DNA of 64,000 nt from Hofstenia miamia (Eukaryota > Xenacoelomorpha > Acoela). Every line of letters starts with the position of its first letter. Position 1 is the first letter of the stretch. The notes under the pieces are model-generated. The model was not told the origin of the DNA. It searched no databases and worked only from the letters and a program-made list of their open reading frames with translations. Below are positions 55,619 to 64,000 of the stretch, in pieces. The stretch spans positions 2,086,292 to 2,150,291 of the forward strand of contig SCFE01000053.1 of the NCBI GenBank assembly GCA_004352715.1. Reading direction: 5' to 3'. Made by a program: the position numbers and the translations under genes.

Positions 55619-56707
55619 TAATTTCGTCCATGTTTTCTCTAACAATCTAGCTGAACGTCATTGTCATTTAGGGTTCATTCAATGTTGAATAAATTATAAA
55701 CGCAATATACATTGAAGTTTTATTCTCCACACTCTGATTTCATTTACAATGCATTCAAACAAAATACTCAGTTTGAACCGAAATACAACTCAATCCTTCA
55801 AGAATAATTTTGATTTATTGTATTTTATTTTAAACTTATAGTGTTATTTAAAATGTACACAATGATGTATGTTTTATCAATAACTATGTTGAACAGAAAT
55901 AGAAGATAATTAACAACTAATAAACAAAAGAAAATTCTAAATGAGCATGCTTTATTGCTTTAAGATTAAATTTAGGCGTCAATTCAATTTTCAGGCTTCA
56001 TTTAGTATTTTTGAGTAAATAGAAATTAACAGAAAATAATCAAACAGTATTTATTGCAAACAAAGAGTAACTTGCTCCTTGAAAAATAGCATCTGAATAA
56101 ATCTTTGAAAAAACATGCCTTAAACATCTTTTAACCAATCAACAATGCAACTAGGTTTGCTTAAATCTATTTAATCAGTCAACAATATTTTAAATAGAAG
56201 TGAATTTATACAAATTAAAAACAAATGCCTGTTTGTTTGATTTAGAAAGATTATATAAAATAACATAAATTTAGATTGAATTTTTTTATTCACTTGAATT
56301 TCCAAAATCCATGGCAAATCAGTTTGAAATATTGTAAATAGAAATCGGTGGTTGTCCAATATTAAATGAAAATGCATAATAATAATTGCTATCCGAAATA
56401 TGCAGACGAAAATAATGCCTGTAAACATGTGAATAAATATTAATGGAAAATAATTGAAAGGTTTTCATTCAATATAGATTGTAGAATTTGTGATAAAAAA
56501 TGAACCTAAAAGTAACAAAAATACTGAGAAAATGATAGGTTTGAAAGTTGAAACATTAGTTAAATATTAATAGTCATTTTTCTTTGAAAAAAGTCCTACC
56601 AGCTCTAACAGTAACGTCATTATAAAATTCAGAAAAAAGGACAGCTACAACAAATGATGATAATGGTATAGAATTGGACCCAGAGTTAGAACCGGCAGAA
56701 CATTATA
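55619..56707. other. non-coding AT-rich stretch
   Basis: No gene or repeat recognised. Confidence 0.4.
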
Positions 56708-57000
56708 CAGGGTGTACATTAAGTCCCTTTCTAGTAAAGAATTCTATTTCAAGTCAAACTATTTATTTTTAGTTACTTATGTGAACGGGAAATGAAAAAG
56801 CAATAATTTATTAACACAAAAAATATACCGAAACCAAATATAATCAGAAATGTTCTCCATTATTGTCAATACAAGATTGCCACCAATTTTACATATTGAT
56901 AAACGTAATGCGTAGCGTTTCGGGTGGGATATTATTGATTGCATCAGTGATAAACTGTTTCAATTGTTGTATGTTTTGGGGCTTTTGGCTGTAAACAACT
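56708..57000 (-). pseudogene. C-terminal fragment and one end of an IS630/Tc1-type transposon
   Basis: Terminal repeat cagggtgtacattaagtcc starts at 56708 after a TA. Inside, the minus strand reads QQLKQFITDAINNIPPETLR (about 56960-56900), the C-terminal wording of the same transposase family as the remnant at 20.1-21.0 kb. The catalytic core is absent. Confidence 0.65.
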
Positions 57001-57234
57001 TCTTTACTGTTCCTCACAAGAAGAAATCAAACAACTTCTGTTAATATTAGCTCTAGTTAGTTCCATAAAAAACTGAAATAAAATTACAATTAAAAACAGA
57101 ATTCACTTTATAATGAAAATTTATAAGAAATTCCATGGATGTAAATTTAAGTGTTATTCTACTTGCAATGCAGTAAACTACTGGAACAATAAAATTTTCT
57201 GAACCTTTAGATTTTCATATGATTTTTTCCCAAA
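57001..57234. other. non-coding spacer
   Basis: No feature recognised. Confidence 0.3.
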
Positions 57235-57528
57235 TTAAGCAAAATATTCCCTGTACTTATCAAATAAAACAAGAATGTTTTTTTCTAAATTTTGGCTGGT
57301 ATATAAACGGTAGGTAATGTTATCGGCCTTTCTTGAAATTTCTAAGCGGCTAAAGGCAGGTAACTTGCCGTCCCTGGCCAGCCGGTAGATGGTTCTATCT
57401 CTGGTTTGACCAGTATAGTGAAGCAGCTTATTCAGCACTGTGTGAAATTGAAAACCTTCAATTCCTTCACAACAATACCAAGAACAAAAAAAGAATCCAG
57501 TTCGATAAGAACAGTGCTTTATTAGCAA
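57235..57528 (-). CDS. unrecognised 97-codon open frame
   Basis: The middle reads TRDRTIYRLARDGKLPAFSR and the end NLEKNILVLFDKYREYF before the stop at 57235. The composition is more protein-like than the surroundings, and the helical, basic middle could bind DNA. It may be a transposon relic or a single exon. No family was recognised and the start is arbitrary. Confidence 0.25.
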   Translation of the reverse strand: MLIKHCSYRTGFFFCSWYCCEGIEGFQFHTVLNKLLHYTGQTRDRTIYRLARDGKLPAFSRLEISRKADNITYRLYTSQNLEKNILVLFDKYREYFA

Positions 57529-58052
57529 TATGTTAAAACCAAAACGTATTTATTTTGCCGTTTCTTAGTCCATTGTAAAACTAGTTATTACACAGTTCCT
57601 ATTATTATTGCACTTAGCAAAAAATTTGAATCGACTGTGTTAGAAATTCAAGTAAATAATCTGAATGAATATTTTCAACATATTAAATCACTGGAATTTG
57701 ATAGATCACTGGTTACTTTTGTAATTGTTTACAAAATCATTCTAATGAATTTTCTCGAAAATTTTAAAATATTTTAATGTAATGCGTACGGCCTTGGACT
57801 GGGCTTGAGCCTGAAATTTCCGAAAACTTTTAATCGATGCAAAATGTATTAAATTTTTCCAATCTTAGGAGAAATCTAAGCAAGTATCATTCGAGGGTTG
57901 CTATGGCTTTAAGACAGAACAACAGAAATTTTTTTAACAAATGATACGGCAAATTTTACATCAGGCTTAAAGTAAATTGCAGGCGGAACTCAAAGTTATT
58001 ATAGCAAAATCAAATAGGCTGTAAGCGAAGAGAACTTTTTGGAACATCATAA
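57529..58052. other. non-coding stretch before the satellite
   Basis: No gene recognised. Confidence 0.35.
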
Positions 58053-60401
58053 TTTGAGGAATGGAAGTTGTTACAAATGCTTAATTTAAATACAAAATAA
58101 TTTGGAATGGAAGTTGTTACAAATGCTTAATTTAAATACAAAATAATTTGGAATGGAAGTTGTTACAAATGCTTAATTTAAATACAAAATAATTTGGAAT
58201 GGAAGTTGTTACAAATGCTTAATTTAAATACAAAATAATTTGGAATGGAAGTTGTTACAAATGCTTAATTTAAATACAAAATAATTTGGAATGGAAGTTG
58301 TTACAAATGCTTAATTTAAATACAAAATAATTTGGAATGGAAGTTGTTACAAATGCTTAATTTAAATACAAAATAATTTGGAATGGAAGTTGTTACAAAT
58401 GCTTAATTTAAATACAAAATAATTTGGAATGGAAGTTGTTACAAATGCTTAATTTAAATACAAAATAATTTGGAATGGAAGTTGTTACAAATGCTTAATT
58501 TAAATACAAAATAATTTGGAATGGAAGTTGTTACAAATGCTTAATTTAAATACAAAATAATTTGGAATGGAAGTTGTTACAAATGCTTAATTTAAATACA
58601 AAATAATTTGGAATGGAAGTTGTTACAAATGCTTAATTTAAATACAAAATAATTTGGAATGGAAGTTGTTACAAATGCTTAATTTAAATACAAAATAATT
58701 TGGAATGGAAGTTGTTACAAATGCTTAATTTAAATACAAAATAATTTGGAATGGAAGTTGTTACAAATGCTTAATTTAAATACAAAATAATTTGGAATGG
58801 AAGTTGTTACAAATGCTTAATTTAAATACAAAATAATTTGGAATGGAAGTTGTTACAAATGCTTAATTTAAATACAAAATAATTTGGAATGGAAGTTGTT
58901 ACAAATGCTTAATTTAAATACAAAATAATTTGGAATGGAAGTTGTTACAAATGCTTAATTTAAATACAAAATAATTTGGAATGGAAGTTGTTACAAATGC
59001 TTAATTTAAATACAAAATAATTTGGAATGGAAGTTGTTACAAATGCTTAATTTAAATACAAAATAATTTGGAATGGAAGTTGTTACAAATGCTTAATTTA
59101 AATACAAAATAATTTGGAATGGAAGTTGTTACAAATGCTTAATTTAAATACAAAATAATTTGGAATGGAAGTTGTTACAAATGCTTAATTTAAATACAAA
59201 ATAATTTGGAATGGAAGTTGTTACAAATGCTTAATTTAAATACAAAATAATTTGGAATGGAAGTTGTTACAAATGCTTAATTTAAATACAAAATAATTTG
59301 GAATGGAAGTTGTTACAAATGCTTAATTTAAATACAAAATAATTTGGAATGGAAGTTGTTACAAATGCTTAATTTAAATACAAAATAATTTGGAATGGAA
59401 GTTGTTACAAATGCTTAATTTAAATACAAAATAATTTGGAATGGAAGTTGTTACAAATGCTTAATTTAAATACAAAATAATTTGGAATGGAAGTTGTTAC
59501 AAATGCTTAATTTAAATACAAAATAATTTGGAATGGAAGTTGTTACAAATGCTTAATTTAAATACAAAATAATTTGGAATGGAAGTTGTTACAAATGCTT
59601 AATTTAAATACAAAATAATTTGGAATGGAAGTTGTTACAAATGCTTAATTTAAATACAAAATAATTTGGAATGGAAGTTGTTACAAATGCTTAATTTAAA
59701 TACAAAATAATTTGGAATGGAAGTTGTTACAAATGCTTAATTTAAATACAAAATAATTTGGAATGGAAGTTGTTACAAATGCTTAATTTAAATACAAAAT
59801 AATTTGGAATGGAAGTTGTTACAAATGCTTAATTTAAATACAAAATAATTTGGAATGGAAGTTGTTACAAATGCTTAATTTAAATACAAAATAATTTGGA
59901 ATGGAAGTTGTTACAAATGCTTAATTTAAATACAAAATAATTTGGAATGGAAGTTGTTACAAATGCTTAATTTAAATACAAAATAATTTGGAATGGAAGT
60001 TGTTACAAATGCTTAATTTAAATACAAAATAATTTGGAATGGAAGTTGTTACAAATGCTTAATTTAAATACAAAATAATTTGGAATGGAAGTTGTTACAA
60101 ATGCTTAATTTAAATACAAAATAATTTGGAATGGAAGTTGTTACAAATGCTTAATTTAAATACAAAATAATTTGGAATGGAAGTTGTTACAAATGCTTAA
60201 TTTAAATACAAAATAATTTGGAATGGAAGTTGTTACAAATGCTTAATTTAAATACAAAATAATTTGGAATGGAAGTTGTTACAAATGCTTAATTTAAATA
60301 CAAAATAATTTGGAATGGAAGTTGTTACAAATGCTTAATTTAAATACAAAATAATTTGGAATGGAAGTTGTTACAAATGCTTAATTTAAATACAAAATAA
60401 T
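58053..60401 (+). repeat. 46-bp satellite array, about 51 copies
   Basis: The unit starts ttggaatggaagttgttac, continues aaatgcttaatttaaatac and ends aaaataat. atggaagttg at 58061 and at 60361 are exactly 50 periods of 46 apart, and every copy read by eye is identical except the partial variant at the left edge. Such uniformity means very recent expansion, strong homogenisation, or consensus copying during assembly. The unit contains the palindrome atttaaat and no coding frame. Confidence 0.98.
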
Positions 60402-61544
60402 AAAAATTTATTTCATTGTATTGAGATCTGTCTGGTTTCCTACTCTAATCCTTGTGCTATTATTATGCAATCTAGCATTATTTGGTGAAAAGAAAGCAAT
60501 CCATCAGAAACCGAGTTTGAATAATAATTATCATGGATTTACATTTAATATTATCCATACTGTATTTCTGTTCATATATCTATGTTCACAGAATTGCGGT
60601 TGAGATCTAGATTATTAATTAAATTGCATTATTAGTGAAAACTGATGGTGTAGGACAATAGGTGACTATATAGAGCTCTATCCAGCCTATAATTATATAA
60701 AGTGCTTACCGAAATTAAAAAATATCGTCTTGAAATAAACGATGCAAGCTAACCTTAACAAACGGTCAAAAGCATTGCAGTGCGTTCGTTGTCGTAGTAA
60801 CTCGATTTTTAGTATATAAATAGATTGCGCAATAAATGACAAATAGGATTCATACGAGCCAAAATTATGCAGCTGTGCATAAATTACATTTTCCAGTTGT
60901 GGCAGAACCAATTTTGTTAGAGAGGGAGGGGGCAAGTTACATTTACTGCCCAATATATTAACTATCTAAATGGACTTTAACTGACAAATTATAAAACTTG
61001 GCAAGGTCTTTTATGCAACTGCTACTGATATTATCTACACTATATTGGTTGGTAACAGAATTCAATAATATGACGGTTCTCGTGCACTAGCTCAAAATAG
61101 CATTTTTAAGTAATACAGTTTATGAATTAAATGTTGGAACCCATGTTCAAAATGTGTAAATCGTGGCTTTTGCAAAGTTGTAAACATATCTGCCTTATGA
61201 CTTTAATGCAGCTGAAATCGTAGTGTTAGTCAAAATAATAACATTTTTTCTTTAACGCAATACATTTGGCATTGAAGACTTTTTATTTAAATAATGTTCA
61301 TCTTACCCCGAATTAAATGTTGGAACCTTTGACAGAAAGTTCTCTTTACTTTGTGAAATTTTCTAAATCTATTTTGTTAGTGTTAATTTTACTATTGCTA
61401 CATTATATTAGCATAATTCCAGGCAAACAATAGTCCACTGAGAAGTGAGAGATTATGATTCATTTGAAAAGGCAAGCCAAGAAACATAGCAAAATAACGT
61501 GTAATTTGACTATATTAAAAGTTATGTATCACGAACAATTAGAG
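60402..61544. other. non-coding stretch right of the satellite
   Basis: AT-rich; a 60-codon frame at 60421-60603 is hydrophobic but has no support as a gene. Confidence 0.35.
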
Positions 61545-62490
61545 CCTACGAGATAAAAAGGCGGCTACCACAAGAAACGAACTGGCTGCCCTAGAAACTT
61601 AATTCGTCAGCATAATGCCAAGCCCATCAATTTTACCCAAAGTGGAGCTCTGATTGCTTCTTTGAGATATGATCCGTCATGGGATCTGTGGTGGGGTTAC
61701 TGAAGAAGTCAAAAGACGAAATCAGTGGGTGAAACCAAGATCCGGGTCCGGGCCATACCCCTAGAAGTGTACCTGGCTGGTTTGAACTTGAGAAACCTCT
61801 GGCGACCCCTAGCAAGCAGAGTGTTGATCTGTGTTGAGTCTGAGCAGCAGATTGAAGCCGAAGGCAGAAATTCAGTTGAGAGGGTTGCGTCTCTCCAGCT
61901 TTCACCAAACAAGGCTACTAACTATGGTAACTAGTAAGCGTCCACTGTCTTCCTGCTATAGAGATCAGTAAAATATAGGAGCCATGGAACACTTGAATGC
62001 AAAGCATCAAGTGGATACGTTGGAACTCCGTAAGAATAAGTCTATGTCAGATCATAACTATTTGTGACACAGCAAAACCGCCTCACACGAAGGCACAGCA
62101 ACGCTGGCCTAGGCCTATTTCACAGAGGCCAGAGACAGAGAGTTTCCTCTCTGTATGACTGCCCCATAAGACGTACCCTGACTGGTGCCAGTAGCATTCT
62201 TGCCGACAATGTTTTCACTGTGCCGCCGTCTGTCTACCTGAAAACTGAACAGACAGGCTTCCCGACCCTTAGCGCCCCCCCATATTCACAATTACATATG
62301 GTGGCACCTTCAGTACCCTGGTTTTAACGTCTGATGTGGTTCCGGGACTCCGCACACCGATGCGCCCGGTGAGTGTTAGCATTACCCAGGAACCACAGCC
62401 AGGTCTTCTTTGAGACGTTTTAGGCATAGACTTTATGGTTCCCTAAGAGACCTACATAATTAGGCACCCAGCGTCGAGTGCAAATTTTTT
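61545..62490. other. GC-richer block of unknown nature
   Basis: About 950 bases with clearly higher GC than the rest of the window. It contains short open frames on both strands (for example 61725-61934 and 62064-62327) but no recognised motif. The edges are fairly sharp. It could be an untranslated part of a retroelement, a decayed foreign insert, or a non-coding RNA locus; it is not recognisable as rRNA. Confidence 0.35.
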
Positions 62491-63697
62491 TAAAATATAT
62501 TTCGTATGTTTAGTAGGTTGGCAGCAAATCAAGATAATTCCATACTATTTCTTGTAAGCTACATTAGGGAAAATAAAATTCCACAGCAAAAACATTGTGT
62601 TTCCACAGCACATGCAACTCCATTATTGAAACATTTTGGAAACATAATGTAAAAATAGTGTTTCCACATGACACTACGGAAGCATAACATGCTTAAGTGT
62701 ATATAAGTATACATTATATATAAGCGATTAATTTTCGCTTTGAAAATGAGTTGATTTTGTGTCTTCTGAAAATATTCGTTGTTGGTTGCAGATTTTGACG
62801 TCGTTTTTTCCCTCCTAAGTTTCGACGTTGTTTCAATGGAGCTGTGTTTACTGGGTCACATTACAATAATGCATAAAGTAGGTCTTTTTTACCCTTTAAA
62901 ATCCCAATAAACCTAGGGGGTTTTCACTAAATTATTATATTATACTGTTTCACACATATTTATCTCAATATACCATACAAACTAGTATTGATGTATTTTT
63001 AACAAGCACTAGAGACATATGGAAGCTGCAAAATCGCAGCATAAATTTCATCTGAATCGTGTGAGCCGAGCAAAGGAATTGGATTTGTACACTATTTTGC
63101 TTCTAAGACAAAGCAAATCCCTATTTCTTATCAAATTTATCTAGTTTATGACAAATATACTGTCTGGAAGAACAGTGATTATTATAGTTAATTACGGTTA
63201 TACATATTGATGCAATTTGTTGTAAAATCTTCAAATATCTCCCGGGATGCAGCTAATTTATTAGATTGTACTCGAGATATTCTAGTTAAAACACAATCAA
63301 ATTCATTCGATTTCTCGACTAGTCTATATTATAAAGCAATACCGAATCTGTTGACCAAAAAGTTTGACCTATTGCTCGTTTCAGTCCAAAAATACTTCTA
63401 AAGTAAACAATGTTTATAAATTGTTTGATTTCGCATATTGATAAGACCCAATCTGGTTTAAAAGCTTGGATTTAGTAAGTGTGATATTTGGATTTTTTCT
63501 TAGCATAGAGTAGGTTATGAGAATTCTCCATATATTAATTCTGTGTGATCATTTATGTTTCGTTGATATATTTTTCTGGGGGTAAACCCAATGATATCAC
63601 GTTGAGGAAATCTTCCAACTTTCAATTCAATATTTGCATGAATGCCATTTGTAGCAGTGTGATTTTGCTCGGAGTCTAATATGGGTTCTGAGTTGAA
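62491..63697. other. non-coding stretch
   Basis: No gene recognised; tgtttccaca and related words recur between 62570 and 62680. Confidence 0.35.
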
Positions 63698-63887
63698 TTA
63701 CAACTTGAAAATAACAAAGTCATCATCATCATTATCACCATCATCATCATCAACATCATCATCATCATCATCACTTTCAATTAAAATGATATCAGAATTT
63801 ATTGAATATTCTTCCGATTGCTTCGGTTCAAGATTCGCAAATCGCTGAAAATCATTTAAATCTGAAAATCGTTGAGACACTTCTAAG
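63698..63887 (-). CDS. possible terminal exon with an acidic Asp-rich tail
   Basis: The minus strand reads MSQRFSDLNDFQRFANLEPK, then EEYSINSDIILIES, then a run of about 20 mostly aspartate residues encoded by a (GAT)n repeat, and ends FVIFKL before a stop at 63698. An acceptor-like cttcttag precedes the frame near 63890. The non-repeat half has balanced protein-like composition. No family was recognised and no upstream exon is visible. Confidence 0.25.
63718..63774. repeat. (ATC)n microsatellite
   Basis: About 19 ATC/CAT units with a few interruptions. Confidence 0.9.
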
Positions 63888-64000
63888 AAGATATTACAAT
63901 ATTAGTTCCACTGTTTTTCCTAAATAAATTTGATCTGTATACGTTTTGAATGCTCAAATAAATTATCCTGCCAAAACGACAGGAATGGGCATTCAGGTAA

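Noticed and set aside
58053-60401. The 46-bp array as a CRISPR-like array
   Set aside because: There are no unique spacers; the whole period is repeated identically, in an animal-type genome.
60421-60603. Hydrophobic 60-codon frame as a small membrane protein
   Set aside because: Single short frame next to a satellite, no homologue recognised and no supporting signals.

Overview
The window is AT-rich nuclear DNA from an animal, most likely an arthropod or another small invertebrate. Pointers are two full-size ABCA transporter genes and a partial third, a dense and mostly dead transposon load (several Tc1/mariner/IS630 relatives, pogo/Tigger, P/THAP9-like, piggyBac-like, hAT and Harbinger-like MITEs, at least three non-LTR reverse-transcriptase remnants, one gag remnant) and long (TA)n tracts. 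The species cannot be read from the sequence. Six N gaps interrupt it: five touch (TA)n tracts and one lies inside an ABCA gene.

Layout. 1-885: N-terminal part of an ABCA gene (copy A, minus strand, running off the left edge). 0.9-4.7 kb: non-coding DNA with three gapped (TA)n tracts and a hAT-like fragment. 6.9-10.2 kb: two unrelated LINE reverse-transcriptase pseudogenes pointing toward each other, the first split by a hAT MITE with 8-bp target duplications. 12.8-15.4 kb: two dead Tc1/mariner-type transposases. 19-24.7 kb: a possible host exon, a fold-back MITE, an IS630-type pseudogene, and a LINE ORF1/endonuclease fragment inside a large inverted-repeat-bounded block. 27.3-29.2 kb: a dead pogo/Tigger element whose reading frame ends in a PHD-like zinc finger. 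30.5-35.3 kb: ABCA copy B (plus strand, intronless, first nucleotide-binding domain hidden by a gap). 39-40.3 kb: local tandem repeat. 40.3-41.1 kb: gag pseudogene. 41.6-43.75 kb: second pogo/Tigger element. 45.6-47.5 kb: P/THAP9-like pseudogene, a piggyBac-like MITE and an unrecognised broken coding region. 50.1-54.6 kb: ABCA copy C (minus strand, complete, intronless, 1506 residues). 55.2-55.6 kb: hAT MITE with a perfect 8-bp target duplication. 58.05-60.40 kb: about 51 copies of a 46-bp satellite. 61.5-62.5 kb: a GC-richer block of unknown nature.

The only clearly functional genes are the ABCA transporters, a local family: A and B are head-to-head about 30 kb apart, B and C tail-to-tail about 15 kb apart. 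B and C share promoter-side and 3'-flank sequence, so they arose by segmental duplication. They differ at only 2 of the first 416 residues but at 18 of 57 residues in the second extracellular domain. That mosaic, and the 5' leader shared by all three copies, are the most interesting host biology here. No CRISPR array, tRNA, rRNA or bacterial-type operon was found.
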